A DNA stretch of 64,000 nt from Zunongwangia profunda SM-A87 (GCF_000023465.1 NC_014041.1:434001-498000), one strand, 5' to 3'; counted from the first letter of the stretch, positions 8,668 through 17,518 are shown. The notes: generated from the letters alone by a model not told the origin. A program made the numbers and translations.

Positions 8668-9279
8668 ATGGAATATGATCTTTTAATTGTTGGCGGAGGA
8701 GCGGCAGGCATGTCCTGTGCATTAGTCGTTGGATCGGGTTTAGAAAAAGAATTTGCTAAGGATAAGAAGGTAGGGATCTTAATGCATCAAAAAACCTCTG
8801 ATCTGCAAAACGCCCTTTTTAATAATGTACTTGGATTACCACCGGCAACTAAAGGTATAGACATACTGAAACAAGGACCTGAACAATTAGAAGAATTATA
8901 TCCAAAAGTAACACAGTTAACAGGAGAGAAACTTCAGCACATTAGCAAAAATGAAAATGGAGTTTTTGAGCTTAAAACCAATAAGGATAATTACTTAGCC
9001 AAAAAGGTAGTGATCGCTATTGGCTATTCCGATAATTTTAGAATAGGCGGAGTAGATGAATATGTTATTCCGCACAAAAAGGCCAAAGCTTCTAAAAATC
9101 GTGTGCAATTAATCAATGAAGACCACCTGGTGGTTCCTAATTTATATGTGGCCGGTTCTCTTGCAGGTTGGCGAAGCCAGTTCTCTATCGCCTGTGGTAG
9201 TGGCGCTGCCGTAGCAACAGATATCCTTACCGATTGGAACGATGGGGAGCATACTAAAGTTCACGACAAATTATCCTAA
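8668..9279 (+). CDS. FAD-dependent oxidoreductase (short, thioredoxin-reductase-like)
   Basis: The N-terminus DLLIVGGGAAGMSCALV is a classic FAD-binding Rossmann motif, and the C-terminus has PNLYVAGSLAGWRSQFSIACGSGAAVA, which matches the second FAD-contact motif of thioredoxin-reductase-like proteins. At 203 residues it lacks the central NAD(P)H-binding domain, and no CxxC redox pair is seen. It may be a minimal flavoprotein; the substrate is unknown. It is the last gene of the marC operon, and its 3' end overlaps the convergent gene by nine bases. Confidence 0.82.
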   Translation: MEYDLLIVGGGAAGMSCALVVGSGLEKEFAKDKKVGILMHQKTSDLQNALFNNVLGLPPATKGIDILKQGPEQLEELYPKVTQLTGEKLQHISKNENGVFELKTNKDNYLAKKVVIAIGYSDNFRIGGVDEYVIPHKKAKASKNRVQLINEDHLVVPNLYVAGSLAGWRSQFSIACGSGAAVATDILTDWNDGEHTKVHDKLS

Positions 9280-9570
9280 AAGGAAACAACTAATTGCAGG
9301 AACTACAGAGCTGATCATCAAGATGATAAAAAAACGATGCACGCTTCGGTAAACTAAAGCTCTTTTTAATTTCTCAGTAAAAACTTTATCCGGATGAGAA
9401 GCGATATGTTTTATGATTGTTTTTTTGGGAACATAGGAAGAGGTTACAATGATCTCCTTTTGAAGTAGCAATAATGCACTATTATCCAGCAGCCTAAAAC
9501 TTACGGCAATCACAAAGAATAATAAGGGGAGGAAAATACAATAACTATCAGATAAATCTTCCGGAACCAT
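9271..9570 (-). CDS. Hypothetical membrane protein
   Basis: This 99-residue protein has a hydrophobic segment near residues 11-35 and another at residues 78-98, with a basic stretch between them. No family is recognised. Its start overlaps the ctp stop (TAATG arrangement), which places it as the last gene of the comEB-ctp operon. Confidence 0.65.
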   Translation of the reverse strand: MVPEDLSDSYCIFLPLLFFVIAVSFRLLDNSALLLLQKEIIVTSSYVPKKTIIKHIASHPDKVFTEKLKRALVYRSVHRFFIILMISSVVPAISCFLLG

Positions 9571-11171
9571 TAATCTTTAAAATTATGCTTTTTTTTAGAT
9601 AATTCCAGTACTTTCTCAATTACAGGATCTCCTTCATTTTTTAATTGTTGAAAGTAAGTGGAACCGAACAGTTGTTGTGCCATCACGGCTTTTAAATACT
9701 GTTTCATGAGCGGCTTATATTCGGTAAGGCGAATGTTTAACTTTTCACTTTTTCCAAAGGCAATAAGTCTATCGATGACTTCATCGGTAATTTCCACTTC
9801 ATTCTCAAATTCTCTTTTGGAAAGTGAGTTATAGTAGGATCGTTTTCGTTCTAATTCCTGAAAAACAAATCGGCTTAAAAAACCGCGATTTAGTAAAATG
9901 CGAATGTGCTCATGTTCAATTTCTATATCTTTAGGGATAAATACATCAGGGATAATTCCGCCTCCGCCGTATACCACTTTTCCACCCGGGGTGACATATT
10001 TTAAAGAGTCGTCTACTTTTATGCTATCTACGCTTTTAAGTTCGCCGTTTTCATAGCGGCGCTCATAATCTCTAAAATAATTATCGTTTCCGTTTTCGTA
10101 AGGTTTTTGTATAGAACGGCCGGTTGGGGTATAATACCTAGCTATAGTTAATCGTACCGCACTGCCGTCGCCAAGATCCATTTCCCGCTGTACCAATCCT
10201 TTACCGTAGGATCGTCTTCCGATAATAGTTCCCACATCGTTATCCTGTAAAGCGCCTGCTACCACTTCGCTTGCCGAAGCCGAATTTTCATTAATTAAAA
10301 CATATACGTGTCCATCCTCAAAGTCGCCTTTACGATTGGCAAAAGTTTTTTCTATAGCACCGCTTTTGTTTTTAGTGAAAAGAATAAGCTTATCGTCTTT
10401 TAAGAACTCATCGGCAATATTAATGGCTTCTGCTAAATATCCGCCTGGATTGTCGCGAAGATCCAGTGCAATCTCTTTAGCGCCCATTAGCTTTAAAGCC
10501 TTTATAGCAGCATCAAACTCCTCATAGGTCGATTCTGCAAAACGATTTATTTTAATGTAGCCTACGGTTTTGTTAAGCATATAAACCGCTTCCACACTTT
10601 TTATAGGCACATGATCGCGCTTTACATTAAAACTAAGAAGATCGTCCTGTCCGGGGCGTTTTACTTTAAGTTCCACATTACTGCCCTGTCGTCCTTTTAA
10701 AAAATGGGTTAAGGAATCGCTGCTTACACCCAGATTGAATAATGCTTTGTCGTTTGCATATAAAATACGGTCACCGCCTCGGATACCAATCTTTTCACTT
10801 GGTCCGCCTTCTAGTGGTTGGATAACCATAATGGTGTCTTCGACTGAATAGAAACTAACACCAATACCCACAAAATCACCTTTCATGTTTTGAGAAACAT
10901 TGTCGTATTCCTGTTCCGGGATATATACCGAATGGGGATCCAGGCCTTTTAATATTGTATTTACGGTAACATCAACAATACTATCTGTATTTACATTATC
11001 AACGTATTCATAATCGATATAGTCGATTAGGCGGTTTAACTTTTCTTTTTTTGGATTAGATGAAAATAACTGATCTGAAGAAGAGTAATTTATTTTACCT
11101 CCCATAAATACGCCAATAGCACAGGCTATTCCTAAAAGGAGTGGGGTATATATGTTTTTTTTATTTTTCAA
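9570..11171 (-). CDS. Carboxy-terminal processing peptidase (S41 family)
   Basis: A periplasmic serine protease of the CtpA/Prc type that trims or degrades proteins from their C-termini. Residues 1-25 form a signal anchor, a PDZ domain spans about 95-170, and the S41 catalytic core follows. The nucleophile is probably S299 in NENSASASE, with the base K324 in SYGKGLVQ. LDLRDNPGG (237-244) is the usual core strand. At 533 residues it is a typical Bacteroidota length. It overlaps comEB by four bases upstream and the small membrane gene by one base downstream. Confidence 0.93.
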   Translation of the reverse strand: MKNKKNIYTPLLLGIACAIGVFMGGKINYSSSDQLFSSNPKKEKLNRLIDYIDYEYVDNVNTDSIVDVTVNTILKGLDPHSVYIPEQEYDNVSQNMKGDFVGIGVSFYSVEDTIMVIQPLEGGPSEKIGIRGGDRILYANDKALFNLGVSSDSLTHFLKGRQGSNVELKVKRPGQDDLLSFNVKRDHVPIKSVEAVYMLNKTVGYIKINRFAESTYEEFDAAIKALKLMGAKEIALDLRDNPGGYLAEAINIADEFLKDDKLILFTKNKSGAIEKTFANRKGDFEDGHVYVLINENSASASEVVAGALQDNDVGTIIGRRSYGKGLVQREMDLGDGSAVRLTIARYYTPTGRSIQKPYENGNDNYFRDYERRYENGELKSVDSIKVDDSLKYVTPGGKVVYGGGGIIPDVFIPKDIEIEHEHIRILLNRGFLSRFVFQELERKRSYYNSLSKREFENEVEITDEVIDRLIAFGKSEKLNIRLTEYKPLMKQYLKAVMAQQLFGSTYFQQLKNEGDPVIEKVLELSKKKHNFKD

Positions 11172-11599
11172 TCGTCTAATTGCGTTATCTGAATTAAATC
11201 GACTCCGGCTTTTTTAAGAAAATCGAGACCGCTATTATCTTTATAATCTACACAATATACCAGTCTGGTTATTCCGGCCTGGTGTATTAATTTGCTACAT
11301 TCCTTACAGGGCGACATGGTTATATATAATGTAGCTCCCTGGCAGGATTGAGTAGATGCGGCAACTTTTAAGATCGCATTCGCTTCGGCATGTAAAACAT
11401 ACCATTTGGTATAGCCTTCTTCATCTTCACAAAAATTCTCAAATCCGCTGGGGGTACCATTGTAGCCATCAGAAATAATCATTCTATCTTTAACAATAAC
11501 TGCACCAACCTGTTTTCTTTTGCAATGGGAAAGTTTGCTCCACTCCCTTGCTATTCTTAAATAGGCTTTGTCGTATTTAAGTTGTTTTTCTTTTTGCAT
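11168..11599 (-). CDS. comEB: dCMP deaminase / ComEB-type cytidylate deaminase
   Basis: A zinc-dependent deaminase converting dCMP to dUMP for dTTP synthesis. The zinc and catalytic residues are present: HAEANAI (H70, E72) and PCKECSKLI (C98, C101). The 143-residue length fits. It is the first gene of a tightly overlapping minus-strand operon with the processing peptidase. The annotation as ComEB follows B. subtilis naming; a competence role is not implied. Confidence 0.9.
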   Translation of the reverse strand: MQKEKQLKYDKAYLRIAREWSKLSHCKRKQVGAVIVKDRMIISDGYNGTPSGFENFCEDEEGYTKWYVLHAEANAILKVAASTQSCQGATLYITMSPCKECSKLIHQAGITRLVYCVDYKDNSGLDFLKKAGVDLIQITQLDD

Positions 11600-11702
11600 G
11601 TGTTATGAAAGGAGATTTATTAAATCTCATATTCTTATAATGTAAGAATCGCTAAATTATTGTAAGCTACAGGTTAAACCAATTTTAACGCGTTAAAGTT
11701 AA

Positions 11703-12289
11703 TTAAATGGCATTAAAATTATCCCTAAGTATAGGTAGAATAATCCCTATAACCAGTGCAGAGACGACCAGCACCCAATCACGTTTAGAGACCTGAAAGA
11801 AATTTTGCGTGATAAACGCCAGGATTAAGACCGATAAAACAATGATTGCCTGTGCACATTCTATCCCTAAAGCAAATTCTAAAAGCGGGAAGATCTTTGA
11901 GGAAAAACCGCTGCTTAGCATTTTAAAATACGTAGAAAAACCAAGGCCGTGAATCACCCCAAAAAAGCAGTGGTAAAATACAGCAATGTTGGGTTGCCTG
12001 ATTTTTCTTTATTGCTAGCGGTAAAAATATTGTAAATGGCAGTAATCATGATTGATACCGGAATTAAAAATTCTACCCAAGCGGTGTCTACAATTACAAT
12101 TTCGTAAGTAGATAAAAATAAGGCAAAGGTGTGACCAATGGTGAAAATGGTCACCAGCCATAGTACCCTTTTCCATGAGGTAAAGGTATATGAGGCTACC
12201 AGGGCGATTAAAAATAGAATATGGTCGTATGCATTCCAATCCAGAACATGCTCCAAACCTAATTTAAGATATAACCAAAACTGCGACAT
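11703..12289 (-). pseudogene. HupE/UreJ family membrane protein, interrupted by a one-base frameshift
   Basis: Two overlapping frames together make one protein of about 195 residues. The 5' part (12289 to 11954) gives HVLDWNAYDHILFLIAL...TAFLG and then stops. The 3' part begins IHGLGFSTYFKML and runs to 11703. Joined, they give TAFFG-VIHGLGFSTYF, the conserved HupE/UreJ segment. The break falls in a run of six T on the coding strand (complement of 11961-11966); seven would restore the frame. The protein would have about six membrane segments and is linked in other bacteria to nickel or metal handling. It may be a sequencing error, a real lesion, or -1 slippage. Confidence 0.82.
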
Positions 12290-12650
12290 AAGGGAAAAAG
12301 GCTAACGTTGCCGAATGTACGACTTCTTAATAAAATCACAAAAGCTAATGCAGTAAACCATGGCTTTATTTGGATTTTTGGGTTAATTAGATATCGAAAA
12401 TAGATGTTTTTCGATCCCATAGTCATAAATGAATTTTAAATTCTAAAATACCTTAGGGTTAATGCAGTCCAAACGTCTCTCAAAGTTTTGATTTATAAAA
12501 TTATAGGTTGTTGTTTTTTTAAAATAAGTCTGATTGAATTATAAATAATTAAGAAAGCTTATTATTTTTGGATTTTATATTAAATAAGTCTAAATAAATA
12601 AATTATTGATCTTGCATTAATTAATTGGGTAAAATAATAATGGAAATTCA
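12290..12650. other. Intergenic region upstream of the PepSY gene, with a direct repeat
   Basis: No coding sequence is seen. AAATAAGTCT occurs twice, at 12522-12531 and 12582-12591, 60 bases apart. A -7-like TATTTTTG lies at 12563-12570 between the two copies. This layout could represent a promoter with flanking regulator sites for the iron-linked PepSY gene, but the assignment is speculative. Confidence 0.4.
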
Positions 12651-13784
12651 ATGAAGAAAAAGAAAAATTACAGTTTACGCGCATTTATAAATGATGTTCA
12701 TTTATGGTTAGGATTAGGCAGCGGGATCATTTTATTTTTGGTTTGTTTTAGCGGAACCATACTTACTTTTGAAGACGAAATAAAAGATCTTTTTGCCGAA
12801 GATTTTACGGTTGAAGGCGGAGATGAAAAATTATCGATAGAACAGTTAATTTCGGTATTAGAAAGTGAAGGGATGGTAAGTTCGGTTACCGTACCGGCTA
12901 AAGACGGCGAAGCTTACGAGTTTAGTGTAAAAGAATCCCCTGAACAACGCCGCGGAACCACCTATTATGTAAATCCTTATTCTGCCGAATTCAGTAAAAA
13001 ACGTGAATCTTCTTTAGATGGCTTTTTCTTTTCTATGTTTAAATTACATCGATGGTTACTGTTAGATTCTTCGATTGGGCGGCCTATTGTTGGTGTTGCT
13101 ACAATTATCTTTTTAATATTATCGATCACTGGGATCGTGCTTTGGTTTCCAAAGAAAAAAATCAACTGGAAAACTTTAAAACCCGGCTTTAAAATTAAAT
13201 TTTCGGCCAGATGGAAACGTATTAACCACGATTTACATAATACCTTAGGATTTTATGCCTGTATCTTTTTAGCTATTATGTCGCTTACCGGTTTGTGTTG
13301 GTCGTTCCAATGGTATCGTGATTTAGGGAGCGAGGTAATGGGCGCTCAAATTTTTGGTGGGCGTGGAGGCCCACGTGTAGAAAGTGAGGCACAAATTGAT
13401 GAAGATGAAATGATATCAATTGCTGCGGTAGAAAAAATCACCGCACAGGAACTAAATTATGAAGGCAAAACATCAATTAGTTTTCCTTCTGGGGACAAGG
13501 GTGTTTATAGCATTAGAAAATATGAATCGGCTAAACTTTCACCACTTATTGCCGACAATCTAATTGTAGATCGAGATGGGAAGGTGCTTAAAAAGGAAGT
13601 TTTTAATGATAAACCTATTAATCTAAGAATAGCTTCTTTAATTAAACCTTTGCATACAGGAAGTATTTATGGAGGTTTCTCTAAGCTCCTTTATTTTTTA
13701 GCCTGTTTGATTGCAACGAGTCTCCCTATTACTGGAACCTTTATCTGGATTCATAAAATGAAAAAGAAACCAAAGAAAGAATAA
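12651..13784 (+). CDS. PepSY-associated transmembrane protein
   Basis: This 377-residue inner-membrane protein has four clear membrane segments: about residues 20-40, 140-165, 195-220 and 340-365. The first is followed by GTILTFEDEI and a PepSY-like periplasmic stretch (EQLISVLESEGMVSSV). LHRWLLLD and DLHNTLGFYACIF carry conserved histidines of the PepSY-TM family. In Bacteroidota such genes commonly accompany TonB siderophore receptors and are thought to reduce or process imported iron chelates. No receptor is adjacent here, so the iron role is inferred from the family. Confidence 0.88.
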   Translation: MKKKKNYSLRAFINDVHLWLGLGSGIILFLVCFSGTILTFEDEIKDLFAEDFTVEGGDEKLSIEQLISVLESEGMVSSVTVPAKDGEAYEFSVKESPEQRRGTTYYVNPYSAEFSKKRESSLDGFFFSMFKLHRWLLLDSSIGRPIVGVATIIFLILSITGIVLWFPKKKINWKTLKPGFKIKFSARWKRINHDLHNTLGFYACIFLAIMSLTGLCWSFQWYRDLGSEVMGAQIFGGRGGPRVESEAQIDEDEMISIAAVEKITAQELNYEGKTSISFPSGDKGVYSIRKYESAKLSPLIADNLIVDRDGKVLKKEVFNDKPINLRIASLIKPLHTGSIYGGFSKLLYFLACLIATSLPITGTFIWIHKMKKKPKKE

Positions 13785-14126
13785 AGCTTAATTTGTTATT
13801 ATTGAAGGAATTTTTAGCCTTGTTTCTCTATTGTTTTGAAAGATTTTTCCCGGTTATAAAGCAAGGGATTTTGTTGATTTTACCGTCTTTTTCCTAACGC
13901 TTAGAAGGTTTGAAAGTTGTTTCTTACAAATGTTTGAAAATGGAATTGGCATCAAACCTGCTTCATGTTGGTAAACACTAAATATAAAACTAGTTAGGCC
14001 GGTTCTTATTAAGAATTATAAGGTATAATGTAGAATTTCTTTGATATTCGATAAAATTGAAGCTTGTTTTTTTGGAGTTGATATATTTCTTATTTTTAAA
14101 AATATGTTAAAACTATAATTTAAAAA
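13785..14126. other. Intergenic region, nothing recognised
   Basis: About 340 bases of A+T-rich DNA before the hypothetical gene at 14127. A short inverted repeat (CTTATTAAGAATTATAAG, near 14006) is the only structure noted. A weak -7-like TATTTTTA lies about 32 bases before the ATG. Confidence 0.4.
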
Positions 14127-14492
14127 ATGAAAGACCCTAACACAGCTCCGCTTTTTTACGTGGATAATTTACAGAAAATCGAAGGAGATAATCAGTACAC
14201 GGTAGATTTACATTTACCCCAAAATTTTAGCAATGCTGGCTATAAAGTAATTGGTAATAGTCCCGCGATTCATGATATTCTAAAAATTGAAATCTATTTA
14301 AGAGGGGATAAAAAGATTACTCCGAGTGATGTGACTATCGTAGAAAAGATCGAGCTAGATTTAAGTAATCAAAACTTTAAATATTTAAAATTTAAAATTA
14401 TCTGGAAGCTAGCTGTAGGACTAGGTGGTGGAGTAGGAGATCCTGAGGACGAAGAAACTGTTGGCGAGAGCGTGTTGAACGGTATGGGGTAA
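14127..14492 (+). CDS. Hypothetical protein upstream of two-component system
   Basis: This 121-residue soluble protein has no recognised family. It has no signal peptide and ends with a glycine-rich and acidic tail (AVGLGGGVGDPEDEETVGES). Its stop codon overlaps the ATG of the histidine kinase (TAATG), so it belongs to the same operon and may act with the two-component system, perhaps as an input or output protein. Confidence 0.7.
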   Translation: MKDPNTAPLFYVDNLQKIEGDNQYTVDLHLPQNFSNAGYKVIGNSPAIHDILKIEIYLRGDKKITPSDVTIVEKIELDLSNQNFKYLKFKIIWKLAVGLGGGVGDPEDEETVGESVLNGMG

Positions 14493-16246
14493 TGAAAAGT
14501 ATCCTGGCTTTTTTTGGATTTTTAACTTTTGGGCTGGTGTCTTGCTTTGCTCAGCAAAACCTTTTAGATAAGGCTGAAGCTTCTAAAGAAGCCGATAACT
14601 ATCAATTATCCTTAAATATCTTATCGAAAATTGACACCAATACCTTATCCATCCCACAAAAAGCCAGGTTTTATTATTTAAAATCTGCCAACTATAAATT
14701 CAGGAAGGAAGATTCAGATGCTTATCCATTATTATTGAAAGCACGTAAGCTTTATACGGCATTGGATAGTCTGGAGAAATTAGCGACCATTAATCTGGAA
14801 CTTTTTCAGGTCGTAAGAAATATTGGTGGTGATCATTTAAACTATGATGAATATATAAAAGCCTATCTGGATTACCATCTTTCTCAGAATGATCCGAAAA
14901 ACCTGCGCAAAGCCTATATTCGGATTGCAGGGAATTTTGCCAGAGAAACAACAGTGGACAGTTCTTTTAACTATTTTAAGAAAGCATTGCAATTAATAAG
15001 AATCGATAAGGATACGCTGGCAGAAGCCCACATGCTAAATAATTTTGGGGTATTGCATAATGAATTTACCTCCTATAAAGATTCCGCTTTATATTATTTT
15101 ACAACTTCTAGAAGATTATATAAAAAGTCTGAATACATACAAGCTAGCTTTCAAAATACGGCCAGTGCTTATAAAAAGTTAGGCGAGTATGATAAAGCGA
15201 TTGAAAATTATCAAAAAGCAGATTCGCTTTTAGGTAAAGAATACAGTAAAGAACGTAAGCGTTTTTTATATGATCTCATGGCCAAAACTTATGAGCTTGC
15301 CGAGAAACCGACAAAAGCTCTGGAGTATTACAAATTAACTCAGGCCTATCAGGATAGTTTAAATCTACAAGAACAGGAAAAGGCGATTTTCGACATCCAA
15401 ACCAAATATGAGGTTCAGAAAAAAGAAAATGAAAACCTGCAATTAAAGCAATCTCGATTTTGGTTAATTTCAGGAGTCATTCTTTTGGTGTTGTTGCTTA
15501 TTGCTACTTATTTGGTGTACCGTACCCGTATTGCCAAAAAGCAATTAGAAGTTAAGCAGTCGGCTTTAGAGAAAAACGAATTAGAAAAGCAGCTTAAGGA
15601 TCAGGAGCTTGCAGGCTTAGATGCTATGATCGAGGGGCAGGAAAAAGAGCGCCAGCGTATTGCCAACGATCTTCATGATAATTTAGGAGGATTGCTGGCT
15701 ACCTTAAAACTGCATTTTCAGAATTTAAAAACCAAGACCGATCGTCTTCGCGACGAGCAGGACGAGTTGTTTAAAACCACCAACTCACTTTTAGATGAAA
15801 CCTATCAGCAGGTTAGAAATTACGCGCACCAGCGTAATGCCGGTCTAAAAACCAGTGAAGGTTTGGTGCCGTCCATAAAGAATTTTGCTTCAAAAGTTTC
15901 TGTAGGGAATAATCTTGTGGTTCAGGTAGAAGCGCATGATATGGATGAGCGCTTAGAAAATAGTGTAGAAATCACGATTTTCAGGATCGTACAGGAATTA
16001 ATTACCAATGTGATTAAACACGCTGAAGCTTCAGAAATTATTGTTCATCTTACTTCTTTTGAAGATCATATCAATATCATGGTAGAGGATAACGGTAAAG
16101 GTTTTGACCCTTCTATTATAAAAGATAACGACGGGATGGGATTGGCTTCGATTATAAAGCGGGTAGAACATCTTGGCGGTAATGTAGATATAGATAGCCA
16201 TTCGGGTAGTGGTACTACTGTCATTTTAAATATTCCCAAATCATGA
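14492..16246 (+). CDS. TPR-containing sensor histidine kinase (HisKA_3 type)
   Basis: This 584-residue membrane kinase has a signal peptide (1-20), periplasmic TPR-like helices from about 25 to 300, one membrane span (324-343), a coiled-coil (345-380) and a HisKA_3 dimerisation domain. The phosphorylated His is H395 in RIANDLHDNLGG. The C-terminal ATPase has the N box QELITNVIKHAE, G1 VEDNGKGFD and G2 GMGLASIIKRV. This is the NarX/NreB/DesK class, which usually signals to LuxR-type regulators, as is the case here: the regulator gene overlaps its stop codon. The stimulus is unknown. Confidence 0.92.
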   Translation: MKSILAFFGFLTFGLVSCFAQQNLLDKAEASKEADNYQLSLNILSKIDTNTLSIPQKARFYYLKSANYKFRKEDSDAYPLLLKARKLYTALDSLEKLATINLELFQVVRNIGGDHLNYDEYIKAYLDYHLSQNDPKNLRKAYIRIAGNFARETTVDSSFNYFKKALQLIRIDKDTLAEAHMLNNFGVLHNEFTSYKDSALYYFTTSRRLYKKSEYIQASFQNTASAYKKLGEYDKAIENYQKADSLLGKEYSKERKRFLYDLMAKTYELAEKPTKALEYYKLTQAYQDSLNLQEQEKAIFDIQTKYEVQKKENENLQLKQSRFWLISGVILLVLLLIATYLVYRTRIAKKQLEVKQSALEKNELEKQLKDQELAGLDAMIEGQEKERQRIANDLHDNLGGLLATLKLHFQNLKTKTDRLRDEQDELFKTTNSLLDETYQQVRNYAHQRNAGLKTSEGLVPSIKNFASKVSVGNNLVVQVEAHDMDERLENSVEITIFRIVQELITNVIKHAEASEIIVHLTSFEDHINIMVEDNGKGFDPSIIKDNDGMGLASIIKRVEHLGGNVDIDSHSGSGTTVILNIPKS

Positions 16247-16860
16247 TTAGAGTGGTAGTTGCCGAAGATCATTTAGCCGTAGCCGATGGGATTTTGGCTT
16301 ATTTCAAATATCACGATAGTATATCGATTATCGGTCACGCCAAAAATGGCGAGGATCTAGTAAAACTGGTAGAAAAAAATATTCCTGATGTTGTACTAAC
16401 CGATGTGAAAATGCCGGTGATGGACGGAATTGAAGCAGCAAAACTGATAAAAGCAAAATTCGACAGGATTGGGATTATTGCCTTTAGCATGTTTGATCAG
16501 GACGAGGCGGTAGATTTAATGTTGCAGGCCGGTGCCACCGGATACTTGCTAAAAAATTCTCCCCTTTCTGAAATGGAAAAAGCAATATTAAAGGTTTCTG
16601 AAGGAAATTTATATTACGATCCCAATTTAAGTCTTGCTACTGAAAACACACCTAACGAGAATACCGGAATTCTTACGAAACGCCAAATTGAAATCTTAAA
16701 ACTGGTAGGTAAAGGTAAAACCAATCAGCAAATAGCGGATGCTTTATTTATCGGAAAAACCACGGTAGAAACTCATCGTAAAAACATGATTAGAAAACTC
16801 GGTTTACATGGCCCGGGAGAATTGCTGCGCTACGCTTTACAGCGCAAATACGATTTTTAA
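16243..16860 (+). CDS. NarL/LuxR-family response regulator
   Basis: A 205-residue DNA-binding response regulator. The receiver domain (1-120) has the acidic pair near residue 9, the phospho-acceptor D54 in VVLTDVKMPVMDG and the conserved Lys in GYLLKNS. The C-terminal LuxR helix-turn-helix is LTKRQIEILKLVGKGKTNQQ to TTVETHRKNMIRKLG. It is the cognate partner of the overlapping kinase gene. The next annotated item downstream is a candidate small RNA. Confidence 0.93.
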   Translation: MIRVVVAEDHLAVADGILAYFKYHDSISIIGHAKNGEDLVKLVEKNIPDVVLTDVKMPVMDGIEAAKLIKAKFDRIGIIAFSMFDQDEAVDLMLQAGATGYLLKNSPLSEMEKAILKVSEGNLYYDPNLSLATENTPNENTGILTKRQIEILKLVGKGKTNQQIADALFIGKTTVETHRKNMIRKLGLHGPGELLRYALQRKYDF

Positions 16861-16903
16861 AATATCCCCTCGTATGGGTATGGTGTTACACAGTTTTATG
16901 AGA

Positions 16904-16911
16904 TATTTTTG
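16904..16911 (+). promoter_or_regulatory. -7 promoter element of candidate small RNA
   Basis: TATTTTTG fits TAnnTTTG, and the expected start is at about 16916, where the 5' arm of the long closing stem begins. No -33 TTTG is seen at standard spacing. Confidence 0.4.
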
Positions 16912-16913
16912 AA

Positions 16914-17107
16914 GTAATAATTCATTTTGCTGGTGGTTCTTAATCCAATTTAATGAAGTATTTCGTTCAATTCCCTTTATAGGGGGCAAGTTCTAAAAAC
17001 TGGCTGGGAAACTTTATTTGTTTTCTACTTCTCAGCGAAGTTAATGAACGTATTCTCGATTTCATTTATGAAATTATACTCCCGATGTAAAGTCGGGAGT
17101 TTTTTGT
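16914..17107 (+). ncRNA. Candidate structured small RNA (possibly 6S-like)
   Basis: No protein frame is seen here, but a transcription unit can be drawn. A TAnnTTTG promoter lies at 16904, and a rho-independent terminator at 17079-17107. The two ends pair: GTAATAATTCAT (16914-16925) with ATGAAATTATAC (17068-17079), 10 of 12 positions. An inner pair, CGTTCA (16964-16969) with TGAACG (17045-17050), and a small CCC/GGG hairpin near 16973-16984 lie inside. A long rod with internal loops and about 190 nt is the general shape of 6S RNA, but I cannot confirm the family. Confidence 0.45.
17079..17107 (+). terminator. Rho-independent terminator
   Basis: Stem CTCCCGA / TCGGGAG (17079-17085 and 17093-17099) with a 7-base loop, followed by TTTTTTG. 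It closes the candidate small RNA or, less likely, a long 3' extension of the response-regulator operon. Confidence 0.85.
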
Positions 17108-17323
17108 TTTCAGTAGTTAGATATGGTAAACAACCTATTCTGAATCACTTACTTCTTTTAGGGTTGTAAATATTTATAAAGCTTCATATTAAGGTAATAT
17201 AGCTAACAATTACTGAAGCTAAATTTTACATTTAGATGAATTGCAGCTAACAGTTTTCTAAGGTTTTTTCTGTTCTTTTGAGATTGATTCAGGTTTGGTG
17301 AAATACATCCAAATTTATGTTAG

Positions 17324-17422
17324 CTTAAAGAGTTTCTCTTTAAGAAAATAACGAGACAGGTTTTGTAAACCTGTTCATTCCTTTTGTTTCTTAAATCCAC
17401 CTCTATCCCGAGGTGGATTTTT
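17324..17422 (+). other. Three consecutive perfect hairpins ending in a terminator
   Basis: Hairpin 1: CTTAAAGAG / CTCTTTAAG with loop TTT (17324-17344). Hairpin 2: ACAGGTTT / AAACCTGT with loop TGT (17356-17374). Hairpin 3: AATCCACCTC / GAGGTGGATT with loop TATCCC, followed by a short T run (17393-17422), a rho-independent terminator. Upstream (17180-17260) further short inverted repeats occur, for example CTAAAT / ATTTAG around 17219-17235. No gene lies immediately upstream, so this may be the 3' end of a second untranslated RNA. Confidence 0.5.
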
Positions 17423-17488
17423 AATCCTTTAGGGGTAATGATCTCTTTTTTAAATCAAGAATACTAACGAAGATTTTTTGATTCAAAT

Positions 17489-17518
17489 CTCGAAAGCTTT
17501 TTCCGAAGTTCTTAATTT
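17489..17518. repeat. Second copy of a 28-30 base intergenic repeat
   Basis: CTCGAAAGCTTTTTCC then GAAGTTCTTAATT matches 7787-7814 with one inserted T and one substitution. Both copies lie in long intergenic regions 50-180 bases upstream of a plus-strand gene (marC and tRNA-Leu). Confidence 0.6.

Noticed and set aside
8668..9279. Truncated thioredoxin reductase pseudogene
   Set aside because: Although short, both FAD motifs are intact, the frame is uninterrupted, and the gene is tightly packed in an operon, so a minimal flavoprotein is more likely than decay.
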